A DNA stretch of 13,334 nt from Alphaproteobacteria bacterium (GCA_029266795.1 JAQSWE010000033.1:1-13334); one strand, 5' to 3'; counted from the first letter of the stretch, positions 1 through 6,742 are shown. A program made the numbers and translations. Notes: generated by a model not told the origin, from the letters alone.

Positions 1-944
1 AAGAACGACGCTGCGGCGTGAAACGCTTTGGCGATCAGGCTCGGCCCCTGCGAAATGCGCTCGAAGCGTTGCGCGTAGTTATTGACCGGCTTGCTCCATC
101 GTTCAAGACCTGTTTTCGACGCATAATGGATTTTGTCGCTTTTCAGCAGTCTTGTGGTGAACTCCTGCAAACGCTTGCGGGAGTCGGTATAAGATTTATT
201 CCGTTCGCCGTCGTTTTTTATACCGTTACGCTGATCGGTCAGGAACTCCGTCTCGCGCGCATTCATGATGCGCAATGACGACAGCGCGACCATTGCATCC
301 ACCCTGCCCGGCTGACCGGGTTTCGACATTTGTTCCAGCACGATGCCAAGGTTGCGATATTCGCGACGCGCCCAGCCGACTGGTTTCTTTTCCGGAGCTT
401 CCGCGGCGACGGTGAAATCAAGATTGAAATAATCCCTGTCTGATACGCGCAGCGCACGGCGGGGGCTGGGCGCATAAAAATGAGCAACGCCCGTTTGCGC
501 GTTCAGCGGCATCAGGCTCAGGTTTTTCTCGTCTTCTTGACCGCGCTTGTAATCCTCCACGATGGTGGCGAGCGTGCGGCCCCATGGTTTTTCGGTGCCG
601 TCGGCATTCTTGACGCCGCGCACAGCCGAGGTGATATCGACAAAAATCTGTCGTGCCTCGGCAGATGCACCTTTCAGCGCAGCCTTGGAATGTTCCAGCA
701 TATTTTTGTGGTGACGCACCGCCTGCTCCACATCGCCACGCTCATGAGCCTGCAGACCGTTGTCGAGTTCGAGCAGCATCAGCGTCAGCGAACTGCGCTG
801 CGCGGGCGTGACATTCATGGTCATGACGCGGGTGAAATACGGCTCCAGACCTTTATATGGCGTGAATTCGGCCACCTCGATCCCTGCGGTTGGATCTTTG
901 AGCGGTTCAGGTTTGTATTCGATTGTTTGATGTGTGGTCGCCAT
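1..944 (-). CDS. Hypothetical protein, C-terminus cut by window edge
   Basis: This is an open minus-strand frame of 314 codons with no stop before the left edge, so the protein is longer than what is visible. The start is ATG at 944-942, preceded on the minus strand by a good ribosome-binding site (AGAGGGG, a few bases upstream). Codon choice looks coding throughout, with C/G-rich third positions. I do not recognise the family. The product appears soluble: there is no signal peptide or membrane segment. It is rich in charged residues and probably mostly helical between residues 45 and 135, with an N-terminus of the type MATTHQTIEYKPEPLKDPTA. A second charged stretch from about residue 190 carries many Arg, Lys and Glu. 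The gene has the same orientation as ychF but lies about 120 nt downstream of it, with an inverted repeat in the gap, so it is probably a separate transcript. Function is unknown. Confidence 0.8.
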   Translation of the reverse strand, partial: MATTHQTIEYKPEPLKDPTAGIEVAEFTPYKGLEPYFTRVMTMNVTPAQRSSLTLMLLELDNGLQAHERGDVEQAVRHHKNMLEHSKAALKGASAEARQIFVDITSAVRGVKNADGTEKPWGRTLATIVEDYKRGQEDEKNLSLMPLNAQTGVAHFYAPSPRRALRVSDRDYFNLDFTVAAEAPEKKPVGWARREYRNLGIVLEQMSKPGQPGRVDAMVALSSLRIMNARETEFLTDQRNGIKNDGERNKSYTDSRKRLQEFTTRLLKSDKIHYASKTGLERWSKPVNNYAQRFERISQGPSLIAKAFHAAASF

Positions 945-1005
945 GTTATTCCCCTCTTTAAGTTCCGAAGAAATTAACATAATATTGAAATGATAGCTAG
1001 CAATC

Positions 1006-1029
1006 GCTGAATTATTGCATAAATTCAGC
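1006..1029. repeat. AT-rich inverted repeat between ychF and the hypothetical gene
   Basis: A perfect 8-nt inverted repeat, GCTGAATT (1006-1013) and AATTCAGC (1022-1029), flanks an 8-nt loop. It sits in the 120-nt gap between the end of ychF and the start of the next minus-strand gene. No T-run follows on either strand, so it is not a classic intrinsic terminator. It could be a weak terminator, an operator for the downstream gene or chance. A T7 run lies just after the ychF stop (minus strand, about 1048-1054), but no clear stem precedes it. Confidence 0.4.
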
Positions 1030-1064
1030 TAGATACGGCATCACAGGAAAAAAAGGGACTCGGG

Positions 1065-2168
1065 TTAGACGTTAAAGCGGAACAGCATGATGTCGCCGTC
1101 TTTCACAAGGTACTCCTTGCCTTCCTGACGCATCTTGCCGCCTTCCTTCGCTGCGACTTCACCACCCAAAGTGACGAAGTCATTAAAATCGATGGTTTCG
1201 GCGCGGATGAAGCCGCGTTCGAAGTCGGTGTGAATGACACCTGCCGCCTGCGGCGCTTTCGCGTTGCGGCGAACGGTCCAAGCGCGGGCTTCTTTGGGGC
1301 CGACGGTGAAGAAAGTGATGAGGTCGAGCAGCTTGTAGCCGGAGCGGATGACACGGTTCAGGCCGGGTTCGGTCAGGCCGATGGAGGACAGGAATTCCGC
1401 TTTTTCCTCGTTCGTCGACAGCTGCGCAATTTCGGCTTCGATCGCAGCGCAGATAACAACATGCTGCGCGTTTTCGGCTTTTGCCATCGCCGCCACGCGC
1501 TCGGTCATTTCGTTGCCTTTTTCAGCGTCTTTTTCCAAGACGTTGCAAACGTACAAAACGGGCTTGGAGGTCAACAGCTGCAATTGCAGGAAGAATTTCA
1601 TCTCGTCGTCAGTCGCAGGAACAACAACGCGCGCCGGCTTGCCGTCGCGCAAAACATCGAGGCATTTTTCCATGATGGTGACCTGTATGATCGCGTCCTT
1701 GTCGCCGCCCTTGGCTTTCTTGCGCAGGGGATCGATGCGTTTTTCAAGGCTTTCGAGGTCGGAGATCATCAGCTCGGTTTCGATGATTTCCTTGTCGCGG
1801 ATGGGGTCGACGCCTTTTTCGACATGGGTGATGTTCTCGTCTTCGAAGCAGCGCAGGACGTGCAGGATCGCATCTGTCTCGCGGATGTTGCCGAGGAACT
1901 GGTTGCCAAGCCCCTCGCCTTTCGACGCGCCGCGCACGAGGCCGGCGATATCGACGAATTCCAGCTGGGTCGGCACGATAGTCTGCGACTTGCCGATACG
2001 GGCCAGATCATTGAGGCGCGTATCCGGCACCGCCACGCGGCCGACGTTCGGCTCGATCGTGCAGAAAGGATAGTTCGCCGCCTGCGCCGCCGCCGTTGCG
2101 GTGAGCGCGTTGAAAAGCGTCGATTTGCCCACGTTGGGGAGGCCCACGATGCCGCAATTAAATCCCAT
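1065..2168 (-). CDS. ychF: Redox-regulated ATPase YchF (Obg-like ATPase, OLA1 family)
   Basis: This is a TRAFAC P-loop protein of 367 aa, the usual length of YchF. The Walker A/G1 motif GLPNVGKST is at residues 9-17. The G3 region DIAGLV (73-78) has Leu where Ras-type GTPases carry catalytic Gln, as expected for HAS-type NTPases. The G4 position reads NVLE (209-212) instead of NKxD, which is the known reason YchF prefers ATP over GTP. The C-terminal 80 or so residues (LITFFTVGPKEARAW to the end at RFNV) form the TGS domain. Family knowledge: YchF binds ribosomes and modulates translation and oxidative-stress responses. The ATG overlaps the last 11 nt of pth in another frame, and AGGAAG within pth serves as its ribosome-binding site, so translation is likely coupled. 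It is the last gene of the L25-pth-ychF operon. Confidence 0.97.
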   Translation of the reverse strand: MGFNCGIVGLPNVGKSTLFNALTATAAAQAANYPFCTIEPNVGRVAVPDTRLNDLARIGKSQTIVPTQLEFVDIAGLVRGASKGEGLGNQFLGNIRETDAILHVLRCFEDENITHVEKGVDPIRDKEIIETELMISDLESLEKRIDPLRKKAKGGDKDAIIQVTIMEKCLDVLRDGKPARVVVPATDDEMKFFLQLQLLTSKPVLYVCNVLEKDAEKGNEMTERVAAMAKAENAQHVVICAAIEAEIAQLSTNEEKAEFLSSIGLTEPGLNRVIRSGYKLLDLITFFTVGPKEARAWTVRRNAKAPQAAGVIHTDFERGFIRAETIDFNDFVTLGGEVAAKEGGKMRQEGKEYLVKDGDIMLFRFNV

Positions 2169-2805
2169 CTTTCACTTCCTTTGTTTTTTCTTCTTGTTCT
2201 TTTTTAATCTTCGGTTCTTTCGGCTCTTTAGGCTTCGGCGGTTCGACTTCCTGCGCCACCTTGCTCATGAAGCCTGCCGTGTCGCCTTTTGCGAGCCGCT
2301 CCGCATTTTCGCCGATACCCGACAGTAACGGCACCAGCCATTTTTCATCGACGCTGCCGAAATTCCCCAGCACATAACCGCTGACCATTTCCTTCATGCC
2401 TGGATGCCCGATGCCAAGCCGCACACGCCAGTACATCTGCCCCAGATGCTCGTCGATGGAACGAAGCCCGTTATGCCCCGCCGCACCGCCGCCCTTTTTA
2501 ACACGCAGCTTGCCGGGCGCAAGGTCGAGTTCGTCATGGAACACCACAATGTCGTCCGGCAGGATCTTGTAGAACGCCGCCGCCGCCTGTACCGATTGGC
2601 CTGATACGTTCATGAAGGTCTGCGGTTTCAGCAGCAGGACCTTTTCGCCGCCCAGATTTCCGGTCGAGACAAGGCCCTGGAATTTCTTTTCCCAGTCGGA
2701 AAATTTATGGCGCTCAACGATAACGTCGAGCGCCATAAATCCGATATTGTGGCGGTTGAGCTGATATTGCTTGCCCGGGTTGCCGAGACCGACAAAGAGC
2801 CGCAT
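2158..2805 (-). CDS. pth: Peptidyl-tRNA hydrolase
   Basis: Pth cleaves the ester bond of peptidyl-tRNAs that drop off ribosomes, recycling tRNA in the cytoplasm. The diagnostic motifs are present: GLGNPGKQY (6-14) with Asn9, RHN with catalytic His19, TFMNVSG with Asn66, the HDELDL motif with Asp91, and GHNGLRS with Asn112. These match E. coli N10, H20, N68, D93 and N114. The catalytic core ends near residue 185. A 30-residue tail rich in Pro, Lys and Glu follows (repeated PKEPKEPK-type units), giving 215 aa against about 194 in E. coli; such low-complexity tails occur in alphaproteobacterial Pth. The start ATG has GAAGG upstream and lies 22 nt after the L25 stop, so the two are co-transcribed. 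Its last 11 nt overlap ychF. Confidence 0.97.
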   Translation of the reverse strand: MRLFVGLGNPGKQYQLNRHNIGFMALDVIVERHKFSDWEKKFQGLVSTGNLGGEKVLLLKPQTFMNVSGQSVQAAAAFYKILPDDIVVFHDELDLAPGKLRVKKGGGAAGHNGLRSIDEHLGQMYWRVRLGIGHPGMKEMVSGYVLGNFGSVDEKWLVPLLSGIGENAERLAKGDTAGFMSKVAQEVEPPKPKEPKEPKIKKEQEEKTKEVKDGI

Positions 2806-2827
2806 ATCAGTTCGCCTTCAAAGATGG

Positions 2828-3574
2828 TTACTTCTTGCCACCTTTTGCGGGAGCGGCTGCAGGAGCAGCGCCCTTCGCAGCAGCAGCGGGAGCAGCGCCT
2901 TTCGCAGCGCCAGCAGCCGGAGCAGCAGCAGCGCCGGCAGCCGGAGCAGCAGCGCCGTCAGCAGCTGTTGCAGCGGTCGCAGCAACTTCATCATCGGACG
3001 ATTTCATCGCGGACGGTGCGACGATCGTGATGACAGTGAAGTCGCCCTGCAGGACGGGCTTCACGCCTTCCGGCAGGTTCAGCGCATCGATATGGATGGT
3101 CTGGCCGACATCGAGGCCGGTCAGGTCTGCCACGAACTCGACGGGAATGTCGGTCGCTTTGCAGTACACTTCGACTTCGTGACGGATCAGGTTGAGCACG
3201 CCGCCCTTGGTCAAGCCGGGGGATGCTTTTTCGTTGATGACGCGCAGCGGAACGCCGACGGTGATGATGGTCTTGTCGGAAACGCGCAGGAAGTCAACGT
3301 GTTCGGGGCGGTCATAGACGGGCTCCAGCTGCACATCGCGCGGCAGCACGAGGTGCTTCGTGCCATCGATGGTCAGGTCGCAGAGCTGCGTGAAGAAGCT
3401 TTTCTTGCCAAGAGCAAGACGGAGTTCCTTGTCGCTTACCGAAACCAAAAGGGGTTCTTTGTTGTCGCCATAGACGACACCGGGGATATTACCGGTCCGA
3501 CGTACTGCACGGGCGGCCCCCTTACCGGCCTTCGCGCGTGCATTCGCCGCGAGTGATGTTCTGTTCTGAGACAT
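2828..3574 (-). CDS. rplY: 50S ribosomal protein L25, long CTC/TL5-type form
   Basis: This is the 5S rRNA-binding ribosomal protein L25 in its long two-domain (CTC) form, 248 aa. The N-terminal beta-barrel domain spans about residues 5-95, with RRTGNIPGVVYG at 25-36 and HVDFLRV at 92-98. The C-terminal TL5-type domain spans about 100-188, with GGVLNLIRHEVEVYC at 124-138 and the IPVEF and LPEGVKPVL signatures. Residues about 200-248 are an Ala/Pro/Gly/Lys tail with repeated PAAGAA and KGAAPAA units, and it ends in a lysine-rich stretch. A clear ribosome-binding site (GAAGGA) precedes the ATG. It is the first gene of the L25-pth-ychF operon. In Bacillus the homologue ctc is a general-stress protein, but nothing here shows stress control. 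Confidence 0.96.
   Translation of the reverse strand: MSQNRTSLAANARAKAGKGAARAVRRTGNIPGVVYGDNKEPLLVSVSDKELRLALGKKSFFTQLCDLTIDGTKHLVLPRDVQLEPVYDRPEHVDFLRVSDKTIITVGVPLRVINEKASPGLTKGGVLNLIRHEVEVYCKATDIPVEFVADLTGLDVGQTIHIDALNLPEGVKPVLQGDFTVITIVAPSAMKSSDDEVAATAATAADGAAAPAAGAAAAPAAGAAKGAAPAAAAKGAAPAAAPAKGGKK
2840..2990. repeat. Low-complexity, internally repeated DNA encoding the L25 Ala/Pro tail
   Basis: This GCAGC-rich stretch contains near-identical direct copies. GGAGCAGCGCC(C/T)TTCGCAG occurs at 2862-2880 and 2889-2907 (27 bp apart). CAGCCGGAGCAGCAGC occurs at 2914-2929 and 2938-2953 (24 bp apart). The period is a multiple of three, so the L25 frame is preserved. It is likely prone to slippage or copy-number variation between strains. 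Confidence 0.8.
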
Positions 3575-3641
3575 AGTGTATTCCTTCGTTTTCTAAGTTG
3601 TTTTTCCCGCCAGCCTCCAGGGGTGCTGATACGGGAGTGCT

Positions 3642-3670
3642 ATAAATACCGGAAATTGCGAGGAAATCAA
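3642..3670 (-). promoter_or_regulatory. Possible promoter of the L25-pth-ychF operon
   Basis: On the minus strand TTGATT (3670-3665) is followed after 17 nt by ATTTAT (3647-3642), about 70 nt upstream of the L25 start. The -10 match is only three of six, so this is a weak call. The whole prs-L25 gap (3575-3772) is AT-richer than its surroundings and contains no gene. I saw no convincing terminator for prs in it. Confidence 0.3.
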
Positions 3671-3772
3671 GGTAATTCTGGAATTATGGGATGTAACGCC
3701 GAAACCCAAAAATCCCGATTAACCCTTACAAAACATACCTTTAGTTTTTAAGGCAGTTGGAACCCCAAAAAA

Positions 3773-4726
3773 CTATCCGCTCGCAGGCACGCTGTCGAAC
3801 AGGGTGGAGACCGAACGCTCCTCGCTGATGCGCAGGATCGCCTCGCCAAACAGGGCTGCGATCGGCAGGTATTTGATCTTGCCGCAGGCCTTGGTTTTGT
3901 CGTTTGCCGGGATACTGTCGGTCACGACCATTTCGGTCAGCGGCGATTTCGTGATGCGGTCCATGGCGGAGCCGGAGAACACACCATGCGACGCCATTGC
4001 GCGCACGGATGATGCGCCGTGATCCATCAGCGACTGCGCCGCATTGCAGATCGTGCCCGCGCTATCCACCATGTCGTCGATCAGGATGCATTCCTGCCCC
4101 TGCACATCGCCGATCACATGCATGACTTCGGAGATGCCTGCTTTTTCGCGGCGCTTGTCGATGATGGCAAGACCGGCATCGAGGCGCTTAGCGAAGGCGC
4201 GCGCACGCACCACGCCGCCGACATCGGGCGATACGATGGTGAGCTGGTCTGATTTCCGTGTCTTGTTGATATACGGCACGAAGATCGGCGCGCTGGCGAA
4301 CAGGTTATCGACGGGAATGTCGAAGAAACCTTGGATCTGCCCAGCATGGAGATCCATCGTCAAAACGCGGTTGGCGCCAGCGGTCGTGATAAGGTTGGCG
4401 ACGAGCTTCGCAGAAATGGGCGAACGCGGGCCTGTCTTACGGTCTTGGCGTGCATAGCCGAAATACGGCAGGACAGCCGTAATGCGTTTCGCCGAACCGC
4501 GGCGCAACGCATCCATCATGATCAGCAATTCCATCAGGTGGTCGTTCGCGGGGTAGCATGTGGACTGAATAACGAACACATCCTCGCCCCGCACGTTGTC
4601 GAGGACTTCGAGATAAATTTCCTGATCCGCAAAGCGCTTCACATTCGCCTCTGTCAGCGGAATGCCCAGATAGGCCGAGATCGCCTCAGCCAGGGGCTGA
4701 TTGCTGCTGCAGGAAATAATTTTCAT
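3773..4726 (-). CDS. prs: Ribose-phosphate pyrophosphokinase (PRPP synthase)
   Basis: Prs makes 5-phosphoribosyl-1-pyrophosphate from ribose 5-phosphate and ATP, feeding purine, pyrimidine, histidine, tryptophan and NAD synthesis. All class I signatures are visible, counted from the MKIIS start: YFGYARQDRK (88-97), the DLHAGQIQGFF loop (125-135, with His127), DVGGVVRARAFAKRL (168-182), and the PRPP-binding loop IDDMVDSAGT (216-225). It is 317 aa against 315 in E. coli. An in-frame ATG 15 nt upstream (4741) would add MGEKR. I prefer the internal ATG because family members begin at MKI(I/V), but the ribosome-binding evidence is poor for both. The gene is monocistronic or reads into the L25 operon, whose start is 198 nt beyond the prs stop. 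A hairpin followed by five T lies in its leader. Confidence 0.95.
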   Translation of the reverse strand: MKIISCSSNQPLAEAISAYLGIPLTEANVKRFADQEIYLEVLDNVRGEDVFVIQSTCYPANDHLMELLIMMDALRRGSAKRITAVLPYFGYARQDRKTGPRSPISAKLVANLITTAGANRVLTMDLHAGQIQGFFDIPVDNLFASAPIFVPYINKTRKSDQLTIVSPDVGGVVRARAFAKRLDAGLAIIDKRREKAGISEVMHVIGDVQGQECILIDDMVDSAGTICNAAQSLMDHGASSVRAMASHGVFSGSAMDRITKSPLTEMVVTDSIPANDKTKACGKIKYLPIAALFGEAILRISEERSVSTLFDSVPASG

Positions 4727-4763
4727 ACGTTTCTCGCCCATCTGGATTGCATGACCATGTTTT

Positions 4764-4795
4764 AAAAACCGCGTTCATCCTAGCCTAAAACGCGG
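4764..4795 (-). terminator. Terminator-like hairpin in the prs leader (possible attenuator)
   Basis: Read on the minus strand, CCGCGTT (4795-4789) pairs with AACGCGG (4775-4769) across a 13-nt loop. TTTTT (4768-4764) follows directly, and then the prs start region. The T-run exists only in this orientation, so the structure would act on transcripts heading into prs. No complete minus-strand gene lies between here and 4942, so it is not simply the terminator of a neighbour. Either it attenuates prs transcription or it is fortuitous. Confidence 0.5.
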
Positions 4796-4869
4796 CACCC
4801 TTGCACGGTTGATTGAGCAAAATATACAGCTGATTTACATGTGAAATGGAGAGGTTTGAAGTATATCTT

Positions 4870-4898
4870 TTGACATAATATATAAAACGGTCTAAATT
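4870..4898 (+). promoter_or_regulatory. Sigma70-like promoter for the 187-aa hypothetical gene
   Basis: A perfect -35 box TTGACA (4870-4875) is followed after 17 nt by TAAATT (4893-4898, four of six matches to TATAAT). Transcription would begin near 4905, giving a leader of about 37 nt before the ATG at 4942. Confidence 0.6.
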
Positions 4899-4913
4899 TT
4901 GATTAGTTTTAGC

Positions 4914-4941
4914 AGAAGGACGGCATGAGCCGTGACAAACG
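4914..4941 (+). promoter_or_regulatory. Distant Shine-Dalgarno plus hairpin before the 187-aa gene
   Basis: AGAAGG (4914-4919) is a strong ribosome-binding sequence, but it is 22 nt from the ATG at 4942, which is too far for normal initiation. Between them ACGGC (4920-4924) pairs with GCCGT (4929-4933) around an ATGA loop. If this folds, the effective distance falls to about 8 nt. The same ribosome-binding site also precedes an out-of-frame ATG at 4925, which opens a 39-codon reading frame ending at 5044. Confidence 0.5.
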
Positions 4942-5505
4942 ATGGAATTTATCGGCGAAACCTCTCCCCCTGTATCCGTTGACAGCAATTCGCTGGTCTG
5001 GACATTTAATCAGTCCGCAGGCGATTTCGATGCCAAGCGCCTGACGCCCGGCCTGCTTGCCCAAAAATACGAAGCACTGCTGAATTACAAAGCCAAGGAC
5101 GATGATTCCAAAAAGCTGCTCGCGGATGCAATGTTCAAGGCGCTTGAAAAAGCCTTGCGCGCCGTGGCTTCTCCTAAAGGACGCGTACAGACTGGTGAAT
5201 ATATTTCTGAAGTAAAGCCGCTGTTCGAAGCGTTGGCAACCCCTGCAAGCGCCGCCTTTATACCGCCGAGATCGCCTGAAACCTTAGCAGATATCGCCGT
5301 TGCACTGGCAGATCGTGTTGGCAAGGTGACGAAGAAAGACCTGAAAGACGCAAATCTTTACGAAGATCATATAGACATCTATCGTAGCCACTCAACTGCC
5401 CTTGGCGCATTGGTGCTCGAATACGCGAAAACCTACGAAGGCATGATCGACGCGAAACCAAAGCCGGCGAAATTGTCCGTACCGAACAACAAGCTCACGA
5501 CTTAA
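4942..5505 (+). CDS. Hypothetical protein, 187 aa
   Basis: I do not recognise this protein. The frame has coding-like codon use and an upstream promoter-like sequence. The ATG at 4942 is the only reasonable start, because an in-frame TGA lies just before it at 4933-4935. The product is soluble, with no signal peptide or membrane segment. It is mostly helix-forming and charged from about residue 35 to 75 (QKYEALLNYKAKDDDSKKLL) and again from 110 to 168. A proline-containing linker sits near 105-112, and the tail is lysine/proline-rich and probably disordered (170-187). It is divergent from prs and convergent with amtB, whose stop is only 4 nt away. Unlike its neighbours it does not belong to a well-known housekeeping family. 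Length and composition are reminiscent of small lineage-specific alphaproteobacterial proteins (inference). Confidence 0.8.
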   Translation: MEFIGETSPPVSVDSNSLVWTFNQSAGDFDAKRLTPGLLAQKYEALLNYKAKDDDSKKLLADAMFKALEKALRAVASPKGRVQTGEYISEVKPLFEALATPASAAFIPPRSPETLADIAVALADRVGKVTKKDLKDANLYEDHIDIYRSHSTALGALVLEYAKTYEGMIDAKPKPAKLSVPNNKLTT

Positions 5506-5509
5506 ACGT

Positions 5510-6733
5510 TTACAGCACGAAAGCCTTTTCGCCGTGCTGGGTTTCGTCGAGGCCCGCTTCTTCATCTTCGCGGTTGACGCGAATATCCATGAACAAGCCG
5601 ACGATTTTCAGAACGGCATACGTCACGATCATCGTATAGACGACAACGGCTGCCGCTCCCGCGAGGTTGGCGTACAGTAATCCGTAGCCACCCTCCAGCA
5701 CGCCATCAGCGCCCGCCGGATTGACTGCTTTGGTTGCGAATACTGCGGTCAGAATCGCACCAATCGTCCCACCGACGCCATGGCAGGCAAAGACGTCGAC
5801 CGTGTCATCTGTCTTGAGTTTGTGTTTCACGAGCCGAGCAGCACCGTTGCAGGCAAGCGCCGCGACAGCACCGATGATGATGGCAGCTTGCAGCGTCACA
5901 TAACCTGCGGCGGGCGTGATCGCGACCAAACCGGCCACGGCACCCACCGCCGCGCCGACAGCGGTCGGACGGCCTTGAACGTACCAATCGCACAGCATCC
6001 AGATCGTCATGGCGGTCGCCGCCGCAAAGAATGTTGTACCGGCTGCCATGGCAGCGAGAGGCGTTGCACCAAGCGCGGATCCGGCATTGAAGCCGAACCA
6101 CCCAAACCACAGGAAGGCGGTGCCGAGTAGCACGAGCGGCGCGGAGAAACCCTGATTTTCGCTGCGGCCGAAATTCTGACGCGGCCCAAGCGTAAGCGCT
6201 GCGACTAGTGCCGCGTAACCAGACGTCATGTGAACGACAAGGCCGCCGGCAAAATCAAGCCCGCCCATTTTCGCGATCCAGCCACCAGGACCCCAAACCC
6301 AGTGCGCCACTGGCACATAAACCAGCAGGGACCACATCGCCATGATGATTAGCCACGCCTTGAAGCGGACGCGCTCCGCAACCGCGCCGGTAATCAGCGC
6401 GGGCGTGATGATGGCGAAAGTTGCCTGAAAAAGCATAAACAGCACATGGGGAATGGTAGTGCCATAAGCAGGGTTTGGCTCCGCCCCCACGCCGCGCAGC
6501 ATGAAATATTCAAGGTCACCGATAAAGCCGAACGTATCGCCCGAGAAGACAAGGCTGTAACCGCAGACCGCCCAGAGCAGCCCGACGATGCCGATGGACA
6601 CGTAACTTTGGAACTTGGTCGAAACCGCGTTGCGGCGCGTCACCATACCGCCATAGAAGAACGCCACACCCGGTGTCATCAGCAACACAAGCGCCGTTGC
6701 CATCAACATCCACGCAATATCCGCACCAACCAT
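5510..6733 (-). CDS. amtB: Ammonium transporter (Amt/MEP/Rh family)
   Basis: This is a polytopic inner-membrane ammonium channel/transporter of 407 aa with about 11 hydrophobic segments. Key residues fall at the same numbers as in mature E. coli AmtB: Asp160 in GGLDFAGG, the twin histidines His168 (VVHMTSG) and His318 (ACHGVGG), and Trp212 and Phe215 in WFGWFGFNAGS. The vestibule motif FQATFAIITPAL (102-113) carries the Phe-gate position. The cytosolic C-terminal region (IRVNREDEEAGLDETQHGE, from 384) is intact, which in this family is the part that docks PII protein GlnK. There is no cleavable signal peptide; the first helix starts at once. GGGAG precedes the ATG, within a possible hairpin. 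No glnK or glnB is adjacent: the upstream gene is pgeF, 75 nt away. Co-transcription with pgeF is possible. Confidence 0.97.
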   Translation of the reverse strand: MVGADIAWMLMATALVLLMTPGVAFFYGGMVTRRNAVSTKFQSYVSIGIVGLLWAVCGYSLVFSGDTFGFIGDLEYFMLRGVGAEPNPAYGTTIPHVLFMLFQATFAIITPALITGAVAERVRFKAWLIIMAMWSLLVYVPVAHWVWGPGGWIAKMGGLDFAGGLVVHMTSGYAALVAALTLGPRQNFGRSENQGFSAPLVLLGTAFLWFGWFGFNAGSALGATPLAAMAAGTTFFAAATAMTIWMLCDWYVQGRPTAVGAAVGAVAGLVAITPAAGYVTLQAAIIIGAVAALACNGAARLVKHKLKTDDTVDVFACHGVGGTIGAILTAVFATKAVNPAGADGVLEGGYGLLYANLAGAAAVVVYTMIVTYAVLKIVGLFMDIRVNREDEEAGLDETQHGEKAFVL

Positions 6734-6742
6734 TTTTTGACG

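Noticed and set aside
480..977. 165-codon plus-strand frame at the left end
   Set aside because: The minus frame 1-944 is longer, has a good ribosome-binding site and coding-type third positions; the plus frame is its complement.
1230..2207. Long plus-strand frame of 325 codons opposite ychF
   Set aside because: It is a shadow of a highly conserved gene. The minus strand encodes intact YchF with all motifs, and the plus frame has no recognisable domain.
2840..2990. CRISPR-like repeat array
   Set aside because: The repeats are in-frame codon repeats of the L25 tail and lack uniform repeats with unique spacers.
2771..3556. Plus-strand frames opposite the L25 gene, including Ala-rich and Gln/Arg-rich products
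   Set aside because: They are artefacts of the GCAGC repeats read in other frames; L25 is unmistakable on the minus strand.
3575..3772. Small RNA, riboswitch or ribosomal-protein leader in the prs-L25 gap
   Set aside because: Only short, weak stems were found; no tRNA-like or known riboswitch core could be traced by eye.
4785..4988. 67-codon minus-strand frame upstream of prs as a gene
   Set aside because: It overlaps the start of the 187-aa gene, has no ribosome-binding site and no family; kept only as a possible leader-peptide idea.
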